DNA of 64,000 nt from Flavobacterium agricola (lineage in GTDB: Bacteria; Bacteroidota; Bacteroidia; Flavobacteriales; Flavobacteriaceae): the NCBI RefSeq assembly GCF_025919725.1, contig NZ_CP081495.1, positions 2,542,001 to 2,606,000 on the forward strand. Reading direction: 5' to 3'. A model generated the notes under the pieces. The model was not told the origin of the DNA and ran no database searches. It was given only the letters and a program-made list of their open reading frames with translations. Positions 52,155-60,796 of this stretch are shown piece by piece. The first letter of the stretch is position 1. Each line of letters opens with the position of its first letter. Made by a program: the position numbers and the translations under genes.

Positions 52155-52685
52155 ATGCGTAAAAAAGATTGTTTTTATTTAGGTAAAATCGCGAAAAAAT
52201 TTAGTTTCAAAGGTGAGGTTCTGGCGTATTTAGATACTGATGAACCTTATTTATACGAAAATTTGGAATCAGTCTTTGTTGAAAGAAACAAAGACTTGGT
52301 TCCTTTTTTTATAGAAAGATCTTCAATTCATAAAAATGATTTTTTACGAATTAAGTTTGAAGATATTGATTCTGAAGAAGAAGCCGATCAAGTGATGGGC
52401 TGCGCGATATATTTGCCATTATCTTTATTACCTAAATTAGAAGGCAATAAGTTTTATTTCCATGAAATTGTTGGATTTAAAGCTGTTGATGAACGTTTAG
52501 GTGAAATTGGGATAATGCAAGGAGTAAACGATAGCAATGCACAACCGTTATTCGAAATTTTAAATGGAGAAAAGCAAATTTTAGTGCCAATGGTTGATGA
52601 GTTTCTTGTTAAAGTTGACCGAGAAAATAAACAAATCATTTTAAAAACCCCACCGGGATTAGTAGATTTGTATTTAGAAGATTAA
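52155..52685 (+). CDS. rimM: 16S rRNA maturation protein RimM
   Basis: RimM helps assemble the head of the 30S subunit. The 176 residues start with the N-terminal GKIAKKFSFKGEVLAYLDTD barrel; the C-terminal PRC-barrel begins KFYFHEIVGFKAVDERLGEIG and ends ILVPMVDEFLVKVDRENKQI. This split domain plan is typical. It lies just downstream of rpsP, the usual S16-RimM neighbourhood, and is closed by a hairpin, so rpsP-rimM is one transcript. Confidence 0.95.
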   Translation: MRKKDCFYLGKIAKKFSFKGEVLAYLDTDEPYLYENLESVFVERNKDLVPFFIERSSIHKNDFLRIKFEDIDSEEEADQVMGCAIYLPLSLLPKLEGNKFYFHEIVGFKAVDERLGEIGIMQGVNDSNAQPLFEILNGEKQILVPMVDEFLVKVDRENKQIILKTPPGLVDLYLED

Positions 52686-52718
52686 GAGAGATTGAGGCAA
52701 CTTAATCTCTTTTTTATT
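52684..52718 (+). terminator. Terminator after rimM
   Basis: AGAGATT-GAGGCAACTT-AATCTCT hairpin followed by six Ts. Confidence 0.75.
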
Positions 52719-52737
52719 TACCATTTATTTTATACTT

Positions 52738-53454
52738 ATGTTTCAGTTTAAGCAATTCAGCATTCAACAACAACGTACCGCAATGAAAGTAGGTACAGAT
52801 GGTGTTTTGTTAGGGGCTTGGGTTCCGTTAATTAATAATCCTTACACCGTTTTAGATATTGGTGCCGGTACCGGAGTAATTTCGCTAATGGTTGCACAAC
52901 GCGCGCCTGAAGCGCAAATTGATGCAGTAGAAATTGATGAAGCAGCTTACGAAGAATGTGTAGACAATTTTGAAAATTCTCCGTGGAAAGATCGTGTGTT
53001 TTGTTATCATGCCGATTTAGAAGAATTTGCTGATGAATTTTACGAGGAAGAAGAAGAAGAATACGATTTAATTGTATCTAATCCGCCTTTTTACAGCGAA
53101 AATTATTCGTCAGGCGATGCGCAACGTGATCAAGCTCGTTTTCAAGAAGCGATGCCGTTTGATTTGCTTATCGAAAGTGCACAAGCTTTACTATCCGATA
53201 ACGGTATTTTAGCCGTTGTTATTCCGCATAAAGAAGAAGAAAATTTTATAGCCTTATGTGCCAGCGTGAATCTATTTCCTTTAAAAATTACTCGTGTAAA
53301 AGGTACGCCTACCGCCGAAATTAAACGATCTTTATTGGCTTTTACCCGAATTGATCAACAACCGTTGGTTGATGAATTGGTTATTGAATTAGAACGTCAT
53401 GTTTACACCGATGCATACAAAGCTTTAACCCACGAATTTTATTTAAAAATGTAG
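52738..53454 (+). CDS. trmN6: tRNA1(Val) (adenine(37)-N6)-methyltransferase
   Basis: A 238-residue SAM-dependent N6-adenine methyltransferase of the YfiC/TrmN6 type. It has FSIQQQRTAMKVGTDGVLLGAW at the start (GTDGVLLG, typical of TrmN6), SAM loop VLDIGAGTGVISLMVAQR, and the catalytic NPPF motif (IVSNPPFYSEN). An unusual acidic run DEFYEEEEEEYD precedes NPPF. It acts on A37 next to the anticodon of tRNA-Val1. It is single, with a rimM terminator upstream and the acyl-CoA dehydrogenase downstream. Confidence 0.93.
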   Translation: MFQFKQFSIQQQRTAMKVGTDGVLLGAWVPLINNPYTVLDIGAGTGVISLMVAQRAPEAQIDAVEIDEAAYEECVDNFENSPWKDRVFCYHADLEEFADEFYEEEEEEYDLIVSNPPFYSENYSSGDAQRDQARFQEAMPFDLLIESAQALLSDNGILAVVIPHKEEENFIALCASVNLFPLKITRVKGTPTAEIKRSLLAFTRIDQQPLVDELVIELERHVYTDAYKALTHEFYLKM

Positions 53455-53531
53455 ATAATTATTTGAAATAGCTTAGTTTAGCATTACTTTTTTTTTACCT
53501 TTAGTATTAAACTAACAAACTAAAATATATT

Positions 53532-54709
53532 ATGAAACAGGATTTATTTCAAGCTCCAGATTATTACTTATTAGACGATTTATTGACTGAAGAACATAAG
53601 TTAATTCGTGAATCTGTTAGAACTTGGGTTAAAAAAGAAGTTACTCCTATTATAGAAGATTATGCACAACGTGCAGAATTTCCACAACATTTGGTAAAAG
53701 GATTGGGCGAAGTAGGTGGTTTTGGTTGCTATATTCCTGAAGAATATGGTGGGGCAGGGCTAGATCAAATTTCTTACGGATTAATCATGCAAGAAATTGA
53801 ACGTGGCGATTCGGGTATTCGTTCAACATCATCAGTACAAACTTCATTAGTTATGTATCCGATTTGGAAGTACGGAACCGAAGAACAACGTAAAAAATAC
53901 CTACCTAAATTAGCTTCTGGCGAATGGTTGGGAAGCTTTGGATTAACCGAACCTGATTTTGGATCTAATCCAGGCGGAATGATTACCAATTATAAAGATA
54001 TGGGCGATTATTATTTGCTAAACGGAGCTAAAATGTGGATTTCTAACGCACCATTTTGCGATTTAGCTGTTGTTTGGGCTAAAAATGAAGAAGGACGTAT
54101 TCATGGTTTAATAGTTGAACGCGGTATGGAAGGTTTTACTACGCCAGAAACGCACAACAAATGGTCGTTACGTGCATCCGCAACGGGCGAATTAATTTTT
54201 GATAATGTAAAAGTGCCTAAAGCTAATTTATTACCTAACAAATCGGGCTTAGGTGCACCGCTTGGCTGTTTAGATTCTGCTCGTTATGGCATTGCTTGGG
54301 GCGCTATTGGTGCAGCAATGGATTGTTATGATACAGCTTTACGTTACAGCAAAGAGCGCATTCAGTTCGGAAAACCAATCGGAGCTTTCCAGTTACAGCA
54401 AAAAAATTAGCCGAAATGATTACAGAAATAACCAAAGCTCAATTTTTAACTTGGCGCTTAGGTGTTTTACGTAACGAAGGGCGTGCAACATCCGCTCAAA
54501 TATCTATGGCAAAACGTAACAATGTAGATATGGCAATTAATATTGCTCGCGAAGCCAGACAAATGTTAGGCGGAATGGGTATTACAGGTGATTATTCACT
54601 AATGCGCCATAGCATGAATTTAGAATCGGTAATTACTTACGAAGGTACACACGATATTCATTTATTAATTACCGGAATGGATGTAACCGGTTTTTCTGCC
54701 TTTTCATAG
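53532..54709 (+). pseudogene. Glutaryl-CoA dehydrogenase-like acyl-CoA dehydrogenase, split by a -1 frameshift
   Basis: Two frames together make one acyl-CoA dehydrogenase. The first part, 53532-54410 (292 residues), runs from the N-terminal helix domain through RGDSGIRSTSSVQTSLVM and the FAD segment GLTEPDFGSNPGGM. It stops after FQLQQKN. The rest resumes in another frame at AEMITEITKAQFLTWRLG and continues to the catalytic Glu in TYEGTHDIHLL, ending at 54709. The break is a run of seven As at 54400-54406; with eight, the frame is whole at 392 residues, the family length. The SSVQ and YEGTHDIH motifs favour glutaryl-CoA dehydrogenase. It may be a sequencing artefact. Confidence 0.9.
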
Positions 54710-54735
54710 AAATTGTAATCTTTTAAGATATTTAT

Positions 54736-54773
54736 TAAAAAAGCTTCGTTAATTAAACGAAGCTTTTTTAATT
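54736..54773 (+). terminator. Terminator after the acyl-CoA dehydrogenase
   Basis: AAGCTTCGTT-AATT-AACGAAGCTT hairpin with A and T flanks. Confidence 0.85.
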
Positions 54774-54799
54774 TTACAATATTAATTAAATGCTGTTTT

Positions 54800-55582
54800 A
54801 TGAGTTCTATTCAAGCGGTTAACCAAGCGATTTCTGGTTACAAAAGTGCGTTATTAAAACACCCGTTATATAACGAAATTACTAATATTCAAGATTTACA
54901 TGCTTTTACCGAAGGACATGTTTATGCCGTTTGGGATTTCATGTCGCTTTTAAAAGCTTTACAAATAAAGTTAACCTGCGTACAAACACCCTGGTTTGCA
55001 AGCGAACATACTGAATTGCGTTATTTAATCAATGCAATTGTTTTGGGCGAAGAATCTGACGAAACTTTAAGCGGATCGCATCAAAGTCATTTTGAAATGT
55101 ATTTAGATGCCATGCAAGCTTGTGGTGCTTCTACCCAAAAAATAACCGCTTTTTTGCAAGAAGTTGTTCAAACTCAAAACATATTTGTGGCCATTAAAAC
55201 GGCAAACTTGCATCCAAACATTAAACGTTTTTTAGATTTTACTTTTAATGTAATTGAACACGGTAAAACACACGAAATTGCTGCAGCTTTTACCTTTGGT
55301 CGCGAAGATTTGATTCCGAAAATGTTTACCGAAATTTTAAAAGAGTTTAAAGTAAATTTTCCGAACCACGATTTATCTAAATTGATTTATTATTTTGAAC
55401 GTCATATTGAATTGGATGCCGATGAACATGGCCCAATGGCATTTAAAATGTTAGAAGTTTTATGTGGAACTGATAATCAAAAATGGAAAGAAGTTGAGGC
55501 GGTTGCTATTGAAGCTTTAGAATGCCGTATGGAACTTTGGGATGCCATTTTAGAAAATATTACTGCCGAAACCATGGCATAA
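54800..55582 (+). CDS. DUF3050 domain protein (heme-oxygenase-like fold)
   Basis: A 260-residue helical protein. The DUF3050 features are HAFTEGHVYAVWDFMSLLKALQ near residue 35, the SHFEMYLDAMQACG stretch near 95, FGREDLIPKMFTEIL near 175 and YYFERHIELDADEHGP near 205. The His and Glu in these helices suggest a metal-binding, heme-oxygenase-like fold; that is inference. Its reaction is unknown. It has its own terminator and is a single gene. Confidence 0.88.
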   Translation: MSSIQAVNQAISGYKSALLKHPLYNEITNIQDLHAFTEGHVYAVWDFMSLLKALQIKLTCVQTPWFASEHTELRYLINAIVLGEESDETLSGSHQSHFEMYLDAMQACGASTQKITAFLQEVVQTQNIFVAIKTANLHPNIKRFLDFTFNVIEHGKTHEIAAAFTFGREDLIPKMFTEILKEFKVNFPNHDLSKLIYYFERHIELDADEHGPMAFKMLEVLCGTDNQKWKEVEAVAIEALECRMELWDAILENITAETMA

Positions 55583-55615
55583 AAAAATCGACCATAAGGT
55601 CGATTTTTTTTTATA
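55581..55615 (+). terminator. Terminator after the DUF3050 gene
   Basis: AAATCGACC-ATAA-GGTCGATTT hairpin followed by a long T-tract. Confidence 0.88.
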
Positions 55616-55656
55616 ATTATTTCTATTTAAAAGAAAAGATGATTTTCTAGAAAAAT

Positions 55657-56739
55657 TTATAATTCTTCTGCTCCGTTACCCATGTAGTCAACAATAAACT
55701 GCTTGTTTTGGCAAAACGCAGCAAGTTCGGTTTCAATAAAATGCAAAACCGTTTCTTTGTTTGCTTCAGGGTATAAAACATGTACGTTAGCACCAGCATC
55801 TAAAGTAAAACAAACCGGTGTGTTGGTTGCTTTTCTAAATTCCCATATTTTATTAATAATTTGTAAGGTATTTGGTTTCATTAAAATAAAATACGGCATT
55901 GAGGTTAACATCATGGCATGCAAGGTTAAAGCTTCGCTTTCTACCAAGGCAATAAACTCGGTTAAATTACCCGTTTCTAAAATGTTTTTTAGTTGGGTTA
56001 AGTTTACGTGTGCCTGTTCAAAGCGTTGTGCTGCAAACGGATGATTGTGCATCAAATCGTGACCAAGGGTGCTAGAAACTTGTTTTTCACCTTTATCTAC
56101 TAATAAAATGGTATCCTGAAAGTTATTAAAAACAGGATGCATTGGGAAAGGAAATGATACTCCGAATAAATCTGAACTTTCTGGAATATCTTGTTGTTTA
56201 CCCCAAACTACCACATTGCCTTTTACGCTTCGGCAAGCCGAGCCCGAACCTAAACGCGCTAAAAAAGATGCTTTTTCATAAAAATAAGCATCACTCATGT
56301 TTGGGTTTAGTCGTTTTTCTAAACTCATAATATTCATAGCCAAGGCGCTCATGCCTGATGCAGATGATGCAATGCCCGAGCTATGCGGAAATGTGTTTTG
56401 TGAGTTTATAGTAAAATGAAAGTTTTTTAAATACGGGCAATAGCTTTCTATGCGTTTAAAAAACGTGTTTATTTTAGGTTTAAAATCTTCTTTAGGTTTG
56501 TTTTCGAATAAAAAATCAAATTGAAAAGTACCATTATCTGTTGTAGGTTCGTATGCAACCGATGTTATGGTTTTACAATTGTTTAATGTAAAACTTAACG
56601 ATGGGTTTGCCGGAATTTGATTTTCTTTTTTTCCCCAATATTTTACTAAGGCAATGTTGCTGGGTGCACTCCAAGTGCTTTTTCCGGCTGCTGTAGTAAG
56701 TTGGTTGTGTGTGTAAATAAAATAATTGTTTGTAATCAT
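55657..56739 (-). CDS. mvaD: Diphosphomevalonate decarboxylase
   Basis: MvaD makes isopentenyl diphosphate from mevalonate diphosphate with ATP and releases CO2. The 360 residues contain WSAPSNIALVKYWGKKENQ, PANPSLSFTLN, the GHMP loop FPHSSGIASSASGMSALAMN, the RLGSGSACRS segment and CFTLDAGANVHVLYP, where the catalytic Asp lies. It belongs to the same pathway as the GHMP kinase at 43.5 kb and implies the mevalonate route to isoprenoids. It is transcribed alone on the minus strand. The Flavo-1-like element sits in its upstream gap. Confidence 0.95.
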   Translation of the reverse strand: MITNNYFIYTHNQLTTAAGKSTWSAPSNIALVKYWGKKENQIPANPSLSFTLNNCKTITSVAYEPTTDNGTFQFDFLFENKPKEDFKPKINTFFKRIESYCPYLKNFHFTINSQNTFPHSSGIASSASGMSALAMNIMSLEKRLNPNMSDAYFYEKASFLARLGSGSACRSVKGNVVVWGKQQDIPESSDLFGVSFPFPMHPVFNNFQDTILLVDKGEKQVSSTLGHDLMHNHPFAAQRFEQAHVNLTQLKNILETGNLTEFIALVESEALTLHAMMLTSMPYFILMKPNTLQIINKIWEFRKATNTPVCFTLDAGANVHVLYPEANKETVLHFIETELAAFCQNKQFIVDYMGNGAEEL

Positions 56740-56765
56740 TTTTTTTATTTTGTGTGCTACGTTGG

Positions 56766-56856
56766 CTTTTAGCCCTGATAGAGCCGATATCCTTTTATTT
56801 TTAAGCTGAGATTACGAGGCTAAAAATAAAAGATTAAGGCGAAAGCAGGAAATGCG
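56766..56856 (+). ncRNA. Flavo-1-like structured RNA element
   Basis: This 91-bp stretch is less AT-rich than its surroundings. It starts CTTTTAGCCCTGATAGAG, has a central stem CTTTTATTTTTA with TAAAAATAAAAG, and ends GGCGAAAGCAGGAAATGC, where CAGG can pair with CCTG at the start. I recall this layout (AGCCCTGAT ... GAAAGCAGGAAAT) from many Flavobacterium intergenic regions and believe it is the Flavo-1 motif. It lies on the strand opposite to both neighbours. Function unknown. Confidence 0.6.
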
Positions 56857-56897
56857 ATTATTTTATGCCCGAAATATTACTGCTACAAATATAAAAA

Positions 56898-58124
56898 TTA
56901 ATTGTTTGCAATATGGGTTGCTGCCAGGTAACTGGTTGTCCATGCGTTTTGAAAGTTGAATCCGCCCGTAATGGCATCAATATTTACAACTTCGCCTGCA
57001 AAATATACGTTAGGTAAAATTTTGCTTTGCATGGTTTTAAAATTTATTTCTTTTAAATCTACGCCGCCTGCGGTTACAAATTCATCTTTAAATGTGCTTT
57101 TACCATTTACTTGGTATTCATCTTGGGTTAAAATTTGTGCTAACGCTTGCATTTGTTTTTTAGATAAATCTGCCCATTTTGCATCGGCATCAATTTCGGC
57201 TTTGTTTAAAAAATAATGCCAAAGGCGCGTAGGAAAATTGAATTTATTTTTTTTGTAAATGTTTTGTTTGGCGCTTTCGGTCTTACATTCTTTCAGCTCA
57301 TTTTCTATTTCATTGGTTTCGTATTCTTGCATCCAATTTAATTGTAAGGTAAAATTGTAGTTTAACTGCGCCAAATCACGAGCGCCCCAAGCCGATAAAC
57401 GTAAAATAGCTGGCCCGCTAACGCCCCAATGTGTAATAAGTAATGGTCCGCTGGCTACAAGCTTTGTGTTTTTTATGCTTACCGTTGCCGGATGGGCAAT
57501 GCCCATTAGCTCGGTTAATTTTTTGTTTTTGATGTTGAAAGTAAATAACGACGGAACGGGAGGTACAATTTTATGCTCAAAACTTTGTAATAAATCCCAC
57601 ATTTTTGGGTTTGATCCGGTGGTAAAAACAATTTTTTGCGCTAAATACTTTTGATTTTGCGTATCTAATTTCCAACCTTTTTCGCTTTGAAATACGTTTT
57701 GAACGGTTTGCGAAGTTATAATTTGAATGTTGTACTTTTTACTTAGGTTTATAAAACAATCAATTATGGTTTGCGAGCTATCTGATTCTGGAAACATGCG
57801 CCCGTCTTCTTCAATTTTTAAATTAACCTTGTGTTTTTCAAACCAAGCAATGGTATCGCCCGAGCAAAATTGATTAAATGGTCCTTTTAGTTCTTTTTCA
57901 CCACGAGGGTAAAATTTAACCAAATCGTTTGGTATAAAACAAGCATGGGTAACGTTGCATCGGCCACCGCCAGAAATTTTTACCTTGGTTAAAACTTCTT
58001 TACCACGTTCTAAAATAGCAATAGTAAGTTTTGGATTTTGTTCGGCAATGTTAAGGGCTGTAAAAAATCCTGCTGCACCGCCTCCAATTATTATAATATC
58101 AAAGCTTTGAATCATTTTTTGCAT
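56898..58124 (-). CDS. HI0933/YhiN family flavoprotein
   Basis: A 408-residue FAD-binding oxidoreductase. FAD loop DIIIIGGGAAGFFTALNIAE, then LTKVKISGGGRCNVTHACF (the YhiN-type GRCN motif), VFTTGSNPKMWDLL and the closing AGEVVNIDAITGGFNFQNAWTTS are all present and standard for this family. Enzyme role unknown. The ATG at 58124 or one three codons in (58115) are both possible. It is on the minus strand, upstream of mvaD, with about 160 bp that hold the Flavo-1-like element between them. Confidence 0.9.
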   Translation of the reverse strand: MQKMIQSFDIIIIGGGAAGFFTALNIAEQNPKLTIAILERGKEVLTKVKISGGGRCNVTHACFIPNDLVKFYPRGEKELKGPFNQFCSGDTIAWFEKHKVNLKIEEDGRMFPESDSSQTIIDCFINLSKKYNIQIITSQTVQNVFQSEKGWKLDTQNQKYLAQKIVFTTGSNPKMWDLLQSFEHKIVPPVPSLFTFNIKNKKLTELMGIAHPATVSIKNTKLVASGPLLITHWGVSGPAILRLSAWGARDLAQLNYNFTLQLNWMQEYETNEIENELKECKTESAKQNIYKKNKFNFPTRLWHYFLNKAEIDADAKWADLSKKQMQALAQILTQDEYQVNGKSTFKDEFVTAGGVDLKEINFKTMQSKILPNVYFAGEVVNIDAITGGFNFQNAWTTSYLAATHIANN

Positions 58125-58237
58125 TCTTGAATTGCAAAGTTACTATTTTTGTATAGTTTTATAGTTTTAATGTTAGTATTTTGTAATAATTAACGTTATT
58201 TGATAGTTTATTTACTAATCAAACAAATATTTAAATT

Positions 58238-59785
58238 ATGAGTTTTGAAAAAAGGAAACTAATTAAAATTGTTGCATGGACCTTTGGGAGCATTATTGCT
58301 TTGGTTTTGCTGGTAAATGCTGTTTTTTTCTACTTGTTGCATTCTAAAATTCCTGAATCTTTAGCTAAAAACGATTTAGATTATAGCATTACTTATTCTG
58401 ATTTATCTGTTTCTTTTTTTAGTAATGAAATTGTGTTGAAAAATTTGGTAATTCATCCTTTAGATACAACCGCTCGAGAAAAAACCGGAATTTATGCAAC
58501 AATTGATAAAGTAAAATTATACGACGTTTCGTTATTAAATATTGTGCGTACCAACCAAATTAAAGTTGGTGGTTTTGATATTGAAACACCAGATATTAGG
58601 TTATATCCGTTAAAAAAAGATTCGGTTAAAGTTAAAGATCAGTTTGACAAAATTTTAAAGCTTGAGGTTTTTAACATGAACAATGGCAATTTAAAAGTTT
58701 ATAAAGATTATGCTGCGCATCCCTTTTTTACGGTTGCTAATTTTAATTTTAAGTTGAATGATATTGGCATTTCTAAGCAAAGCTTGACTGATAAAATTCC
58801 GTTTACGTTTTCGGATTATAACATTACAGCCGATTCATTTACGTTTGTTATGAATCGTTTTTATACCATTACCACGGGTGCGTTTAAAACCGACTTTTCT
58901 ACCTTAAAATTAAACGATATTCATTTAAAACCCAATTATACCGAAAAAGAGTTTTTAAGCCGTGTTAACCATCAGGTTGATATTTACAACGTTGCCGTAA
59001 AAGAAGTTAAGTTAGACAGCTTAAATTGGGGATACAATAAAGACCGTGAATTGTTTGTTGATATTGCTAGCGTAACTTTAGATCAGATTGATGCGCGAAT
59101 TTCGCGCGATAAAGGATTACCGCCCGATACGTCGTTCAAACCTTTGTACAGCCAAATGCTGCGTGAAATACCATTCTATTTATCGGTAAATAATATAGCA
59201 ATTAACAACTCGAACATTGTTTATAAAGAAGAGCAAGATGCGCGCCCGTTGTACGGAGCTGTTTCGTTCGGTAATTTTAACGCAACCATACAAAATTTAG
59301 CTTCTGGATTTAAACAAACGCATTTACCCGATGTGTTAATTGATGTGGATTGTTTGTTTTATGAAGTTGCTCCTTTGCATGTGACTTGGAATTTTAATGT
59401 TTTAAATCGCAATGACGATTTTAATATTCAAGGTGTTTTAGAAAACTTACCGGCCAATCGCGTAGATAAATTTATCGAACCAAGTTTTAACGTTACCACG
59501 CAAGGTAATTTTAAAGAGCTTAAATTTAATTATTCTGGAAATAATGAGTTAGCCAAAGGTGAGTTTGCGATTGATTATTCAGAATTACAAGTAATTTTTT
59601 TGCGAAAAGATGGTAAGAAAAATCACTTTTTATCTTTTGTAGGAAATTTATTGGTAAAAAAAGATACCGATGATCGATTTAAACATACGTACGTGAAGTT
59701 CGATAGAATCAAGGATAAGAGCTTTTTTAATTTAGTTTGGAAAACTACTGCTCAAGGCTTAGAGCATACTTTATTAGTTATTTAA
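58238..59785 (+). CDS. AsmA/DUF748-like periplasmic protein with N-terminal membrane anchor
   Basis: The 515-residue protein has one N-terminal helix (VAWTFGSIIALVLLVNAVFFYLL) and then a long beta-rich periplasmic part, starting ITYSDLSVSFFSNEIVLKNLVIHPLDT, the segment typical of AsmA-like and DUF748 proteins. Such proteins are linked to outer-membrane assembly or lipid transport, but this one is not characterised. It is on the plus strand, divergent from the YhiN-like gene, and is followed at 43 bp by a lipoprotein gene. Confidence 0.75.
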   Translation: MSFEKRKLIKIVAWTFGSIIALVLLVNAVFFYLLHSKIPESLAKNDLDYSITYSDLSVSFFSNEIVLKNLVIHPLDTTAREKTGIYATIDKVKLYDVSLLNIVRTNQIKVGGFDIETPDIRLYPLKKDSVKVKDQFDKILKLEVFNMNNGNLKVYKDYAAHPFFTVANFNFKLNDIGISKQSLTDKIPFTFSDYNITADSFTFVMNRFYTITTGAFKTDFSTLKLNDIHLKPNYTEKEFLSRVNHQVDIYNVAVKEVKLDSLNWGYNKDRELFVDIASVTLDQIDARISRDKGLPPDTSFKPLYSQMLREIPFYLSVNNIAINNSNIVYKEEQDARPLYGAVSFGNFNATIQNLASGFKQTHLPDVLIDVDCLFYEVAPLHVTWNFNVLNRNDDFNIQGVLENLPANRVDKFIEPSFNVTTQGNFKELKFNYSGNNELAKGEFAIDYSELQVIFLRKDGKKNHFLSFVGNLLVKKDTDDRFKHTYVKFDRIKDKSFFNLVWKTTAQGLEHTLLVI

Positions 59786-59828
59786 CATTTGAAGCCGTTT
59801 TTTATGTTTATTTTTAAAATAAAAAAAC

Positions 59829-60326
59829 ATGAGAAAATTATATTATTTTTTTGTAGGATGCCTTTTACTTGCAAGTTGTTCTACAACTAAAACGGTTACC
59901 ATACAAAAAAATGGTAAGGAAGAAACGGTTGAGGTAGTACCAAGCAATGTTCAGTTTTTGGATGATTTTAGACATGTGCCTGAAGCTACAAAAGAAGCTT
60001 TTTTAAAGAAAAATAAGGCATTAAGTGATAAAACTTCGATTCTGTTTTTAACCTTAGGTTATAAAGGCGAAGTTGTAAAAGTTTACAATGCATCAAAAAA
60101 TATTTACAACGGTACAACATATACGCTAAAATCTAACGGAGTTGCGGGTTACATGACGGTGCCAAATACTGAAGATATTTTAATTACTGATGATTATACC
60201 AAAGCAACAGCTTTGCTAGAAGCGAAGTATTTAGAAAAATATAAGTTTGTTTATGTTAAAAAAGATAACAATAAAAAAGACGAACCTTATACGATTTCTT
60301 ACAGCAATAAGTTAAGACCATTATAA
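59829..60326 (+). CDS. Small lipoprotein of unknown function
   Basis: A 165-residue lipoprotein; the signal sequence YYFFVGCLLLASCSTT puts the lipidated Cys near residue 17. The mature part is beta-rich with many charged residues (VTIQKNGKEETVEVVP, FLTLGYKGEVVKVYNASKN). I do not recognise a family. It lies 43 bp after the AsmA-like gene on the same strand and may be transcribed with it. A hairpin follows the stop codon. Confidence 0.72.
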   Translation: MRKLYYFFVGCLLLASCSTTKTVTIQKNGKEETVEVVPSNVQFLDDFRHVPEATKEAFLKKNKALSDKTSILFLTLGYKGEVVKVYNASKNIYNGTTYTLKSNGVAGYMTVPNTEDILITDDYTKATALLEAKYLEKYKFVYVKKDNNKKDEPYTISYSNKLRPL

Positions 60327-60364
60327 AATAAAAAAACCTCAGATTATATCTGAGGTTTTTTTAT
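60326..60364 (+). terminator. Terminator after the lipoprotein gene
   Basis: AAAACCTCAGA-TTATA-TCTGAGGTTTT hairpin with a T-tract. Confidence 0.88.
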
Positions 60365-60383
60365 ACGAAGCAAGTAAAGTCAA

Positions 60384-60416
60384 TAAAAAAAGCTTAACCA
60401 GTAGATTAAGCTTTTT
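60384..60416 (-). terminator. tRNA-Leu terminator
   Basis: AAAAAGCTTAA-TCTACTGG-TTAAGCTTTTT hairpin followed on the minus strand by Ts, just past the tRNA 3' end. Confidence 0.8.
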
Positions 60417-60417
60417 G

Positions 60418-60499
60418 TGTGCGTAAAAGGACTCGAACCTTCACACCTTGCGGCACCAGATCCTAAGTCTGGCGTGTCTACCAATTTCACCATACGCGA
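60418..60499 (-). tRNA. tRNA-Leu (UAG anticodon)
   Basis: On the minus strand the D-arm GTGAAATTGGTAGACAC, anticodon arm CCAGA-CTTAGGA-TCTGG (anticodon TAG at 60465-60463), long class II variable arm TGCCGCAAGGTG and T-arm GAAGG-TTCGAGT-CCTTT are clear. The CCA end is not encoded. The acceptor stem pairs at positions 3-7 but positions 1 and 2 (T, C) do not pair with the 3' side (A, C). I cannot explain this; it may be an error or a degenerate copy. A terminator follows. Confidence 0.85.
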
Positions 60500-60796
60500 T
60501 TTGGTGCGAAACAAGCTTAAACATTGTTATTCTTGTTCCTTTAAGACGTTGCAAATATACAAGCATTTTTATTTTCTGCAAACTTTAATTTAAAAAAATA
60601 GTAACTTTTATTTCAAGTTTTTTCTAACGTTTTGTAAGTAAATCAATTAAATGTTTTTAAAAAGTAGATTATTTGTTTCCTTTTTATAAAAATTAGTTAT
60701 TTTTATATTTCATTACAACAAAAATTGGGTTTACCTTATAATTATACGGGGTTATCTAGTTTTTATTATCTTTACAACTTTCTATTCAATATAAAT
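60500..60796. other. Intergenic region between tRNA-Leu and the M20 gene
   Basis: About 297 bp of AT-rich DNA. Apart from a TATCTTTA box near 60766-60773, which could be the M20 promoter, I see nothing in it. An open frame to 60725 is upstream of the real M20 start. Confidence 0.5.

Noticed and set aside
54400..54406. Programmed frameshifting in the acyl-CoA dehydrogenase
   Set aside because: No stimulatory hairpin or pseudoknot is evident, and this enzyme family is not known for it; a lost A is simpler.
54286..54474. Small plus-strand open frame across the acyl-CoA dehydrogenase break
   Set aside because: It is an out-of-frame reading of the dehydrogenase on both sides of the indel.
60725..60796. 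Longer start for the M20 peptidase
   Set aside because: The added residues do not look like the family and span a likely promoter region; the ATG at 60797 gives the normal length.
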